Notes under the pieces: model-generated | What the model was told of the DNA's origin: nothing | Seen by the model: only the letters and a program-made list of their open reading frames with translations | The model's database searches: none | Made by a program: the position numbers and the translations under genes | DNA from: Marinifilum breve | Lineage (GTDB): Bacteria; Bacteroidota; Bacteroidia; Bacteroidales; Marinifilaceae | Direction of reading: 5' to 3' | DNA: 64,000 bases | Assembly (NCBI RefSeq): GCF_003202155.1 | Contig: NZ_QFLI01000006.1 | Span: forward strand, 186,001 to 250,000 | Shown: one piece after another, positions 43,669-52,361 of the stretch | Numbering within the stretch: position 1 is the first letter of the stretch | Layout: the number at the start of each line of letters is the position of its first letter

Positions 43669-45033
43669 ATGAATACAGAAGCTTTAAAAACCTCCTTGCG
43701 AGATAATCCTTTTACTCGTTGGGCAATGTTGCTTACAGTCGGATTTGTTCTGGCAGCAAATTATTATTTCTATGATGCTTTATCGCCATTAAAATCAACC
43801 CTAACCAAAGAATTCGGCTTTACCAGTACCGATTTTGGTTTGTTTGTATCGGTATATTCTATTCCTAATGTGTTCTTCCTAATGGCCGTTATGGGGGGAA
43901 TCATTCTTGATAAATTGGGCATTCGAAGAACCGGTTTCATGTTTATTGCCTTTATGACATTAGGTGCCTTGGTAACAGCCTATGGAGCCAGTGATATGTA
44001 TCGAAATAATGGTTTAGGTTATGCTTTTATGTCTTCTTTCATGCCTGGATATTCACCAGAATTGAAGATGATGCTTTTGGGTAGATTCTTATTTGGCTTA
44101 GGAGCGGAAACCAGTATTGTTGTAATTAGTAAAATCATTGTAAAATGGTTTAAAGGAAAAGAGTTAGCATTGGCTTTTGGTGTAAAACTTGGATTAGCTA
44201 GAACAGGCTCGTTCCTTGCATTTAACCTTTCTCCAATTTTAATTGAGGCTGAAGCAGGGTGGACAGTGGCAACATGGTTTGCTGCATTCTTTGTTACTTC
44301 TGCGTTGCTGGTATTCTTGATCTATATGATGTTCGATTTAAAATTAGATAGACAAGTGGAGCACGGTGGTTTACTATCGAAAAGTGAAGAGTTTCAATTT
44401 TCTGATCTTACCAAACTATTAATGAATCGCTCATTTATCTATGTTACATTATTGTGTTTAACCTTCTATTCTGCAGTGTTTCCATTTCTCTCTTTTTCAG
44501 CTGATTTCTTCCTGAATAAGTTTGGTATGAGTATAAAGGAAAGTGGTTTTATTTCCTCGTTACTTCCGGTGGGAACAATGATATTTACACCACTGTTTGG
44601 TTTTTTTGTAGATAAATACGGGAAGGCCGCATCCTTAATGATTTACGGATCTTTAATCTTAGTAACCGTTCATTTGATATTTGCATTTACAGGATTAACA
44701 CCATATGTAATGATGGTGATTTTGGGGGTTGCATTCTCTTTAGTTCCTGCAGCTATGTGGCCTTCGGTAGCTAAAATGGTTGATGAAACACGTATTGGCT
44801 CAGCATATGGCTTCATGTTCTCAGTGCAGAATTTAGGTCTTTGGGCCTTCCCAATTCTGGCAGGTGTGGTTTTGGATGGAACTAATCCTGAAGGAACATC
44901 ACAGTTGGATTATACCTATACGATGTTGATGTTTGCCTGCTTGGGTGTTTTTGGATTATTGTTTGCTTTATTGTTGAAGCGAGAGGATAAAGTATCGGGT
45001 TATGGTTTAGAATTACCTTCAAATAGTAAATAG
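43669..45033 (+). CDS. MFSD1-like MFS transporter 3
   Basis: 454 residues. The start is placed at the ATG at 43669 because NTEALKTSLRDNPFTRW then aligns with the starts of copies 1 and 2; the earlier ATG at 43612 would overlap the periodic array leader. It is the most divergent copy: ISKIIVKWFKGKELALAFGVKLGLARTGS and LCLTFYSAVFPFLSFSADFFLNKFG. The C-terminus GYGLELPSNSK is like that of copy 2. Same predicted role and uncertainty as its neighbours. Confidence 0.85.
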   Translation: MNTEALKTSLRDNPFTRWAMLLTVGFVLAANYYFYDALSPLKSTLTKEFGFTSTDFGLFVSVYSIPNVFFLMAVMGGIILDKLGIRRTGFMFIAFMTLGALVTAYGASDMYRNNGLGYAFMSSFMPGYSPELKMMLLGRFLFGLGAETSIVVISKIIVKWFKGKELALAFGVKLGLARTGSFLAFNLSPILIEAEAGWTVATWFAAFFVTSALLVFLIYMMFDLKLDRQVEHGGLLSKSEEFQFSDLTKLLMNRSFIYVTLLCLTFYSAVFPFLSFSADFFLNKFGMSIKESGFISSLLPVGTMIFTPLFGFFVDKYGKAASLMIYGSLILVTVHLIFAFTGLTPYVMMVILGVAFSLVPAAMWPSVAKMVDETRIGSAYGFMFSVQNLGLWAFPILAGVVLDGTNPEGTSQLDYTYTMLMFACLGVFGLLFALLLKREDKVSGYGLELPSNSK

Positions 45034-45056
45034 AGATATTTCAATATAGAATAACA

Positions 45057-45086
45057 GAGCTGTCAATGATTTGGCAGCTTTTTTTG
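45057..45086 (+). terminator. Intrinsic terminator of MFS 3
   Basis: AGCTGTC/GGCAGCT stem with a loop of about eight bases and seven Ts. Confidence 0.75.
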
Positions 45087-45240
45087 TGTCTGAAAATTAG
45101 TGTATTGAATAAAATATTATCGAAAAACCTGGATTTTAAGTAGGGTGATCTTCTATTTCGTCGTTTTATTAGTAGACAAAACTTAAAACTACTCGCAACC
45201 TTTTTATTAACGATGCATCTGTAAAATAAAAAATTGCCTT

Positions 45241-45876
45241 ATGAATTTACGACTATTTTATGCTGGAATAACACTATTATTTTGGGTTTCATGTTCTACT
45301 GTATCGAATACAGCAAGAATGAGTAATAATCAAGGGATTCACCAAAACTCCAATAATCAAATAAGTATGCAGTTTTCAGGAAATGACGATTGTTGTGTTG
45401 AAATGAAGAACTGCGAGGGAATATGGAATCGAGATGATAACACAATCTACCTGACAGGATTAATTGCAGACAGTGATTGTATGGATACGGCCGAAGAAAT
45501 TAGTATTGGAGTGCAAGGAGTAGACCTGAATAGTATTAAGTTTCCGCATGTAGTTTGTGGTGAATTTGATGAGTCGGGGTATATATCTTGGTATAATGAA
45601 GAGGAAGTGCAAAGAGAAAGAAATTTTTGTAACAAGACTGGTGTTTGTGAATACCAGGGTGATGTGAAAAAAGACAAAATTAAGCTCACATTAACTGGGT
45701 TTGAAAACAATGTATTATACGGAAATTTTGAGGGGCGAATTTTTCTAAAGGGGACTGGTAAGTTGAAATTTGTGAAGACAAGTGAATATAAGGATATCAG
45801 TAATGGGACTTTTAGTGTTAACCTAACTAAAGAGCAGTTTAAAAAGCGAAACAATTATTTGGTCGATAAACGATAA
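45241..45876 (+). CDS. Hypothetical lipoprotein
   Basis: 211 residues with a lipoprotein signal (YAGITLLFWVSC, acylated Cys at about 18). The mature part is mostly beta and contains seven cysteines (CC-V-E-M-K-N-C near 57-63, then SDC, VVCGE, NFCNKTGVCEY), unusual for this AT-rich genome and possibly forming disulfides outside the cytoplasm. I recognise no family. It lies 70 bases upstream of another small exported protein, so the two may be co-transcribed. Confidence 0.72.
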   Translation: MNLRLFYAGITLLFWVSCSTVSNTARMSNNQGIHQNSNNQISMQFSGNDDCCVEMKNCEGIWNRDDNTIYLTGLIADSDCMDTAEEISIGVQGVDLNSIKFPHVVCGEFDESGYISWYNEEEVQRERNFCNKTGVCEYQGDVKKDKIKLTLTGFENNVLYGNFEGRIFLKGTGKLKFVKTSEYKDISNGTFSVNLTKEQFKKRNNYLVDKR

Positions 45877-45946
45877 CAAATGGTTTAAATCACCCGGGAA
45901 TAATTATTGAATTGATTTTATCGAGCAGTCTACAAAAGGAAGGATT

Positions 45947-46483
45947 ATGAAGAATTTGATAAAGATATTGGCTGTTGTATTCCTTTTATCGGGTGGTATG
46001 CTGATTCCTGATAAGGTACAGGCTAAGCAAGTTTATAAAAAAGTAGTAGTAAAGCATAAGAGATACAAACGATATCCTGCAAAAGGAACACATGTTTTGT
46101 ATGTGAATTCTGCCAAAAGAATCAAGCATAACAAAGGTGTATTTTATCATGCAAATGGAATCTATTATAAAAAATCAACCCGCGGATACAAGATTGTTGC
46201 TGCACCAGTTGGAAATAGGGTTAAGGTGCTACCTGCAAAGCACGTTCGAATTGTATTAAATGGTCGTAATTATTTCTACCATTACGGCACCTATTACATT
46301 GCGATAGGGAAAAGGTATGAAATTGTTACGCCTCCTGTTGGCATCCAAGTAGACGATTTGCCCAATGGATACAAATTGATTTCGAAAAATGGTAGAACAT
46401 TTTATGTGGTCGATGGAGTGTTTTACAAACGTGTTATTTTAAAAAATGGCGCAAGGGTATTCCAGGTTGTACGTGTAGTATAA
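45947..46483 (+). CDS. DUF6515-like exported repeat protein
   Basis: 178 residues: signal peptide (about 1-26, ending VQAKQ), a basic Lys/Tyr-rich linker, then about three repeats of a unit of roughly 38 residues of the form Y-x-x-G-x-YY-x3-KRY-x-I-V-x-PPVG-x-x-V-x-x-LP (for instance APVGNRVKVLPAKH and PPVGIQVDDLPNGYK). This matches my memory of DUF6515 of Bacteroidota. Very basic; probably periplasmic or surface-associated. Function unknown. It converges on purA with a strong terminator between. Confidence 0.8.
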   Translation: MKNLIKILAVVFLLSGGMLIPDKVQAKQVYKKVVVKHKRYKRYPAKGTHVLYVNSAKRIKHNKGVFYHANGIYYKKSTRGYKIVAAPVGNRVKVLPAKHVRIVLNGRNYFYHYGTYYIAIGKRYEIVTPPVGIQVDDLPNGYKLISKNGRTFYVVDGVFYKRVILKNGARVFQVVRVV

Positions 46484-46486
46484 AAA

Positions 46487-46512
46487 AATCCCGCTTTTAA
46501 GCGGGATTTTCT
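46487..46512. terminator. Bidirectional intrinsic terminator
   Basis: AAATCCCGC / GCGGGATTT with loop TTTTAA and flanking A/T runs, between convergent genes. Confidence 0.85.
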
Positions 46513-46530
46513 ATGTAATATATGTTGATC

Positions 46531-47802
46531 TTAGTCAATCATTCTGTCGATTGTTTGTGCTCTGTTAGGACCTACCGAAACAACTTTTACAGGAACACCT
46601 GTTTCTTTCTCAATGAAATCAATATACGCATTAAATTCTTCTGGGAATTCATTTTCATGAGTCATAGCAGTCATGTCAGTTTTCCATCCTTTAAATTCAG
46701 TGTAAACTGGCTCAATATCTTCAGTCATTTCGTAAGGAACGTGTGCTACTTCCTGACCATTTACTTTGTATGAAGTACAGATTTTAACGGATTCAAAGTC
46801 ATCCATAACATCTGATTTCATCATGGTTAATTCAGTAACTCCATTAATCATGATAGAATACTTCAGCGATACTAAATCTAACCAACCACAACGTCTTGGA
46901 CGACCAGTTGTAGAACCGTACTCGTTACCATTGTCTCTTAATTTTTGTCCATCTTCGTCGAACAATTCAGTTGGGAATGGTCCCATACCTACACGAGTAC
47001 AATATGCTTTAAAAATACCGATAACATTACCAATTCTGTTAGGAGCAACACCTAAACCAGTACAAGCACCAGCACATACCGTGTTCGAAGATGTTACAAA
47101 TGGGTATGAACCAAAATCAATATCCAATAAAGTACCTTGAGCACCTTCCGCAAGGATTGATTTGTCCTCTTTTAATGCATCGTTTAGAAATTGTTCGCTA
47201 TCGATGTGTTGGAATTCGCTAAGAACTTTAATTCCTTCGAACCATTCAGCTTCGTACTCAGCAATATCATAGTCGAACTCGTAGAATTTATCAAGCATCT
47301 GACGGTGCTTAGCAACCAAAAGTTCGTATTTTTCTTTAAAATTACTGTTAATATCACCAACTCTTAAACCGTTTCTGCCAGTTTTGTCCATATAAGTTGG
47401 GCCAATACCTTTAAGAGTAGAACCAATTTTTGATTTTCCTTTGGCAGCTTCCGAAGCAGCATCAAGAATACGATGAGATGGTAAAATTAAATGTGCTTTC
47501 TTAGAAATGAATAGTGATTTAGACAAATCAATACCCAATCCTTTAATTCCTTCAATCTCTTTTTTAAAGATTACAGGATCAATAACAACACCATTACCAA
47601 TTACATTGATTTTATCATCACGGAAAATACCAGAAGGAATAGTGTGTAAAACGTGTTTTATCTCATTAAATTCTAAGGTATGTCCTGCATTTGGTCCACC
47701 CTGAAAACGGGTAATTAAATCGTACTTTGGGGTCAGTACATCCACAACTTTTCCTTTACCTTCATCTCCCCACTGGAGGCCTAAAAGCACATCAACTTTC
47801 AT
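46531..47802 (-). CDS. purA: Adenylosuccinate synthase
   Basis: GTP-dependent conversion of IMP and aspartate to adenylosuccinate in AMP synthesis. 423 residues. The N-terminal phosphate loop QWGDEGKGKVVD starts at about residue 10. GPTYMDKTGRNGLRVGD (about 130), the GTP-binding VGMGPFPTEL and STTGRPRRCGWLD (about 295) are intact. It lies downstream of a Fur-family regulator with a terminator between; purA next to fur is an arrangement I recall from Bacteroides. Confidence 0.95.
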   Translation of the reverse strand: MKVDVLLGLQWGDEGKGKVVDVLTPKYDLITRFQGGPNAGHTLEFNEIKHVLHTIPSGIFRDDKINVIGNGVVIDPVIFKKEIEGIKGLGIDLSKSLFISKKAHLILPSHRILDAASEAAKGKSKIGSTLKGIGPTYMDKTGRNGLRVGDINSNFKEKYELLVAKHRQMLDKFYEFDYDIAEYEAEWFEGIKVLSEFQHIDSEQFLNDALKEDKSILAEGAQGTLLDIDFGSYPFVTSSNTVCAGACTGLGVAPNRIGNVIGIFKAYCTRVGMGPFPTELFDEDGQKLRDNGNEYGSTTGRPRRCGWLDLVSLKYSIMINGVTELTMMKSDVMDDFESVKICTSYKVNGQEVAHVPYEMTEDIEPVYTEFKGWKTDMTAMTHENEFPEEFNAYIDFIEKETGVPVKVVSVGPNRAQTIDRMID

Positions 47803-47995
47803 TTTGTCTAATAATTTGATTTAAATCTTATAATCTAATTTACCGGACCGAATTGTTATTTTTTCGGATTTATAAAAACGGTTCGGATTTGATGTTAAAT
47901 CTTGAAGGATGGTTACAAGTTTTAACAGTCAAAGGTAGTAATTATTTTGATATAACTTTGAAGAAAATTCAGCTTGTTGATAAAATGTGCAGATA

Positions 47996-48027
47996 CAAAA
48001 AAACCTCTTATTTAAAGAGGTTTTTAG
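47996..48027 (-). terminator. Intrinsic terminator of the Fur-family gene
   Basis: On the minus strand AAAACCTCTTTAAATAAGAGGTTTTTTT: an eight-base stem and T-run. Confidence 0.8.
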
Positions 48028-48049
48028 GGAAATATGATTGTTGATAATT

Positions 48050-48508
48050 CTAGTTGTTTTCTAGTTTTCTACATTCCTGACAAGTTCCGTATATGTATAA
48101 AGAGTGGTGTGAAACCTTGAAGTCCATATCGTCAGATACGTTTCTCCTTACATCATCAAGTCTTGTATCGCAGAATTCTAATACTTTTCCACAACGAGTA
48201 CAAATTAAGTGATCGTGCTTATTGCTATCGTAAGCTTTTTCGAATTGAGCAATATTTTTACCAAATTGATGTTTGATTACCAACTTGCAATCTAGAAGCA
48301 AATCTATAGTATTATAAAGAGTTGCTCTACTTACACGATAATTTTTGTTTTTCATAAATATGTAAAGAGACTCAATGTCGAAATGCCCTTCACGTGAGTA
48401 GATTTCATCTAAAATAGCATATCTTTCAGGTGTTTTTCGATGTCCCTTTTTCTGAAGATATTCGGTAAACATCTTCTTCACAATTTCTTTGGTGTCCTCG
48501 TTGCTCAT
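48050..48508 (-). CDS. Fur-family transcriptional regulator
   Basis: 152-residue metal-responsive repressor: winged-helix DNA-binding half (about 1-85, recognition helix [16 protein letters not shown]) and a dimerisation half. The structural zinc site is visible as two CxxC pairs, CTRC and CQEC. The regulatory-site His/Asp cluster ([19 protein letters not shown]) is present. Whether it senses iron (Fur), peroxide (PerR) or zinc (Zur) cannot be told from this. A TTATTTAGAATAA palindrome 80 bases upstream is a candidate autoregulatory box. Confidence 0.9.
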   Translation of the reverse strand: MSNEDTKEIVKKMFTEYLQKKGHRKTPERYAILDEIYSREGHFDIESLYIFMKNKNYRVSRATLYNTIDLLLDCKLVIKHQFGKNIAQFEKAYDSNKHDHLICTRCGKVLEFCDTRLDDVRRNVSDDMDFKVSHHSLYIYGTCQECRKLENN

Positions 48509-48588
48509 ATCTTAAAAATAACCTAGGTGTTATCTAATCTAATTTAAAATAATGGTCTAAAATAGTAATTTTTTTTAGAATTAAAACC

Positions 48589-48601
48589 TTATTTAGAATA
48601 A
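48589..48601. promoter_or_regulatory. Candidate Fur/PerR-type operator
   Basis: TTATTTAGAATAA, a 5-3-5 inverted repeat in the 100-base gap upstream of the Fur-family gene. It resembles PerR/Fur boxes only loosely, and AT-rich palindromes arise easily here. Confidence 0.3.
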
Positions 48602-48608
48602 ATTTTAT

Positions 48609-50870
48609 CTAGGAATATTCTTCGATGTTTTCTATACGTTTCACGTTATCAAGGCCTTTGATCTTAATCAATTTCACGATAAGGTTGTTAAGGTCTTCTG
48701 TATTGTGTACGTATAGGTGAATCAGTCCTTCGAAAACTCCATCGTGACTTTCGAAGTGAAGTGATCTCATGTTTACATCATGATCTTTAGATATAATATT
48801 GGTTACCTCGTTCACAATTCCAATCTTATCAATACCTGAAAGTTCGATAACAGCAAGGAACGACATTAACCTGTGACTAGTCCAGTCCGCAGCTAAGATT
48901 CGATCTCCCTGACTTGACATCAGTTTCAAGGCATTCGGGCATTTGCGCTTGTGAATGGTTACATTATTGGCCATATCTAAATAACCGAGAACCTCGTCAC
49001 CGGGAATAGGTTTACAGCAAGTCGCAATTTTGTAAGACTCATTGGCAGCCATTTCGCTAAGCATGAAAGTTTTCTTCTTATCAATGGTTGGCTTCTCGTC
49101 TTCAACTACTTCTTCTACAGTTTCTTCTTCCTCTTTGGTTTCTTTCTTGTCGCGGTCTCCAAAAAAGTTAAGTCTCCAGTATTTAATGAACTTACTTCGT
49201 GATTTTCTGCGAACAATAGCTTCTATTTCGTTGATATCGATTTTGCCCACACCAACTTTATAGAATAATTCTTCCTTACCAGATAGCTTATAATGTTCAA
49301 GCATTTTACGCAAGGCTTTCGCGTTTAGCTGAAGTCCAACCTCTAAAAGTTGATCTTCCACCATTCTTGCACCCTTGCTTGTATATTCTTTCCGTTCTTT
49401 TTTAAAGGCTGCCTTTATTTTTGACTTGGCTTTTGCGGTAACCACAAATTCGGTCCACTCATGTTTTGGAGATTGCTTTTCAGAGGTAAGGATTTCTACT
49501 TGGTCACCACTTTTTAATACATGGCTAAGTGGAACCAATCGATGATTTACCTTTGCACCGATGCATTGGTTGCCAATATCGGTATGGATTTCGTATGCAA
49601 AGTCCAGTGTGGTAGCATTTTTAGGTAAAGTTTTAATATGACCTTTAGGTGTAAAAACTTGAATTTCCTGTGAGAACAAATTCAGTTTGAATTCATCCAA
49701 AAATGCCATTGCATCTGCTTCCGGATTATCGAGAATTTCCCTTACATCCTTAAGCCATTTATCAAGTTCCGAATCGCCGGAGCCGTTGGTATTGTATTTT
49801 GAATGAACTGCAAAACCTTTTTCTGCAATATCGTCCATTCGTTCTGTTCTAATCTGAAATTCAACCCAATTTCCTTGAGGTCCCATTGCAGTAACATGCA
49901 ATGCTTCGTAACCATTTGCTTTAGGAGTACTAACCCAGTCTCTAATGCGTTCGGGTTTTGGTTTATAGATATCAGTAATTAGAGAGTAAATATTCCAACA
50001 TTGGTTTTTTTCAGGAATGCCTTCTTCAGGTTTAAAAACTACACGAACCGAAACCAAATCATAAATTTCCTCTACGCTAACATTCTGAGTTTGCATTTTG
50101 GTCCAAATGGAATAAATGGAGCGGGGGCGATTTTTTATGGAACAGCGGATGTTATTGTCTTGGAGTTTTACCTCGATAGGCGCAATAATTCGCTCAATAA
50201 GTTTAGCTTGTCTGGCTTCCTGTTCTTTTATCTTCTCATCAATTAAGTTGTAATCATCAGGATGTTCATACTTTAAACTTAGGTTCTCAAGTTCTGTTTT
50301 TATTGAGTACAAGCCCATACGATGAGCCAATGGAGCAAAAAGAAAAAGAGTTTCACCTGCAATTTTCATTTGCTTGCGCAATGGCATGGAATTTAAGGTT
50401 CGCATGTTGTGCAGGCGATCTGCCATTTTTATCAGAATTACACGTAAATCATCTGATAAGGTGAGAAGCATTTTTCTAAAGTTTTCCGCTTGCATCGATG
50501 TCTTTTGATCGAAAACACCCTTAATTTTGGTTAGTCCATCTACTATTTGAGAGACTTTTTCGCCAAACAGATTTTCAATGTCTTCAACGGTATAATCTGT
50601 ATCTTCTACCACATCGTGAAGTAAAGCGGCAACAATAGATTTTGTACCAAGTCCCATTTCTTTGGCAGCAATATGAGCAACTTCAATAGGATGTAATATA
50701 TATGGTTCTCCTGATTTTCTTCGCACACCTCTGTGAGCTTTCCAGGCAAATTGGAAAGCCTTCTCAATCATCTTACGACTCTCTTCAGCATGACTTCTTT
50801 TACAGTCTTTTAAAAGAGCTTCATAAGCATCAAGCACTAATTGTTTATCTTTTTCGGTTTCAACGTTCAT
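48609..50870 (-). CDS. Bifunctional (p)ppGpp synthetase/hydrolase
   Basis: RelA/SpoT homolog of 753 residues. The HD hydrolase domain comes first (about 30-200) with an intact HDVVED motif in AALLHDVVEDTDY. The synthetase domain follows (about 240-370; RPRSIYSIWTKM, GYEALHVTAMGPQG, VEFQIRTERMDDIAEKGFAVHSKY), then TGS (about 400-460; VFTPKGHIKTLPKNATTLDFAYEIHT), a zinc-finger-like region with CCKPIPGDEVLGY, and a C-terminal ACT domain (about 680-750). Intact catalytic motifs suggest both activities. A Lys/Glu-rich insertion (KKETKEEEETVEEVVEDEK) lies near 600. Monocistronic; not assigned specifically to relA or spoT. Confidence 0.94.
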   Translation of the reverse strand: MNVETEKDKQLVLDAYEALLKDCKRSHAEESRKMIEKAFQFAWKAHRGVRRKSGEPYILHPIEVAHIAAKEMGLGTKSIVAALLHDVVEDTDYTVEDIENLFGEKVSQIVDGLTKIKGVFDQKTSMQAENFRKMLLTLSDDLRVILIKMADRLHNMRTLNSMPLRKQMKIAGETLFLFAPLAHRMGLYSIKTELENLSLKYEHPDDYNLIDEKIKEQEARQAKLIERIIAPIEVKLQDNNIRCSIKNRPRSIYSIWTKMQTQNVSVEEIYDLVSVRVVFKPEEGIPEKNQCWNIYSLITDIYKPKPERIRDWVSTPKANGYEALHVTAMGPQGNWVEFQIRTERMDDIAEKGFAVHSKYNTNGSGDSELDKWLKDVREILDNPEADAMAFLDEFKLNLFSQEIQVFTPKGHIKTLPKNATTLDFAYEIHTDIGNQCIGAKVNHRLVPLSHVLKSGDQVEILTSEKQSPKHEWTEFVVTAKAKSKIKAAFKKERKEYTSKGARMVEDQLLEVGLQLNAKALRKMLEHYKLSGKEELFYKVGVGKIDINEIEAIVRRKSRSKFIKYWRLNFFGDRDKKETKEEEETVEEVVEDEKPTIDKKKTFMLSEMAANESYKIATCCKPIPGDEVLGYLDMANNVTIHKRKCPNALKLMSSQGDRILAADWTSHRLMSFLAVIELSGIDKIGIVNEVTNIISKDHDVNMRSLHFESHDGVFEGLIHLYVHNTEDLNNLIVKLIKIKGLDNVKRIENIEEYS

Positions 50871-51054
50871 AAATAAACTTGAATTCTATTTTAGTTGTAA
50901 TCTTTAAATGTAGCGAAATCTAACTATTTTTTAATGCTTTGCTAAGCTTAAAATTGTACTATTTTCTATACAAATCTTCTTTAAAATGTCTTTTAAGCAA
51001 GATTGCTGATAATTTATCCTATGATTTAATCGGTTTGTTAAAAAATATATGTTT

Positions 51055-52359
51055 TTATATTGAACTCCTACAATTATCTGGACCACAAACAACTAATTTA
51101 AGATCTTCTTCTTGGAAATAAGTATTTGCAAGAGTTTTGATTTTTTCAGCGTCAACCGTTTTTAATTCTTGTATAAAGTTTTGATAGTAAGAGTTGTCTA
51201 ATCCAAAAGGCAAATTGCCTTTTAAACTTTCAGAAAGAGCAAAAGGGCTATCAAGATTACGCAACATTTCACCAGAAATGTAATTTTTAACCAAATTCAA
51301 CTCTTCATCAGATACCAATTCCTCTCTTAATCTTTTAATTTCTTTATAAATTTCATCAATTGCCGCTTTGCAAACATCACTTCCTACCTCCGTTACAATT
51401 ACAAAGTGTCCGCCTTTTAAATGAGAGATGATAATGGAATTAATTCCATAAGTATATCCTTTATCTTCACGGATATTTTGCATTAGACGTGAACCAAAAT
51501 ATCCACCAAGAATTAGGTTGAACAAATGCAGTGTAGTGTAATCTTTATGCGTTTTGTTAAAAATAGGTCTACCTATACGGATACAAGCTTGAACAGCATC
51601 ATCTTTGCATACAAAGCTTTTTGTCTCTTCCGATAATTGGATTTCGTGCTTTGCATCCATCAAATTATCTTTCTTAGGCCAAGCATTCTTTCCAAATAGC
51701 TTTTCCAGCTTATCAATAACAGATTGATCAACTTTGCCTGCAATGATAATTTTACAGTTATCCGGGATATAATGTGTTTTGTAGAATTCTTTAACCGTAT
51801 TGATATCTAATTCATCGAACTCCGATTCATCGAAAATATTCGAATAAGGATGATTTTTTCCATAGATCAAACTACTGAACTCATCTTTTGCCAGAACATT
51901 TGTTTTTTGATGCTCAATCTGAAATCGCTGTTTCTTATTTAAAAGGATAGTTTCAAATTCCTTTTGTGGAAAAATGGAATCTTTAATTAGGTTTTCGGTT
52001 ATCTTCAGAGTTTCCGTAAGGTATTTGTTCAAGGTGTACAAACAAACACTTGAATCGTGTTTGGCAGCTGAAAAACCAATGTAAGCTCCATAAAAATCGA
52101 ACTTTTCTGCAATTTCAGCAGCATTGTACTTGCTGGTTCCCTCGTTAAGCATACTATTGGCCATACTTGCTACGAGCGGAGAGTTTTGATACCATATTCC
52201 AGCATCAAAAATGAATTCTATTTTTAATACTTCCTGACTTCCTCCATTTATTACATGTACCGGAATATCATTGCTCAGTGTATATTTTTTATCTCCAAGA
52301 ATCTCTATACTATCAACAGTTTTATACTCAGGAGCAGTATTTCTATATAATTTTTCCAT
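51055..52359 (-). CDS. M16 family peptidase, non-catalytic partner
   Basis: M16-fold (insulinase/MPP-like) protein of 434 residues lacking the zinc motif; the HxxEH position reads ASMANSMLNEG. It retains the C-terminal substrate-binding Arg/Tyr stretch GSRLMQNIREDKGYTYG, as non-catalytic M16B subunits do. The start at 52359, two bases after the partner's stop, is preferred over 52395 inside the partner. Expected to form a heterodimer with the gene upstream. Confidence 0.9.
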   Translation of the reverse strand: MEKLYRNTAPEYKTVDSIEILGDKKYTLSNDIPVHVINGGSQEVLKIEFIFDAGIWYQNSPLVASMANSMLNEGTSKYNAAEIAEKFDFYGAYIGFSAAKHDSSVCLYTLNKYLTETLKITENLIKDSIFPQKEFETILLNKKQRFQIEHQKTNVLAKDEFSSLIYGKNHPYSNIFDESEFDELDINTVKEFYKTHYIPDNCKIIIAGKVDQSVIDKLEKLFGKNAWPKKDNLMDAKHEIQLSEETKSFVCKDDAVQACIRIGRPIFNKTHKDYTTLHLFNLILGGYFGSRLMQNIREDKGYTYGINSIIISHLKGGHFVIVTEVGSDVCKAAIDEIYKEIKRLREELVSDEELNLVKNYISGEMLRNLDSPFALSESLKGNLPFGLDNSYYQNFIQELKTVDAEKIKTLANTYFQEEDLKLVVCGPDNCRSSI

Positions 52360-52361
52360 TC

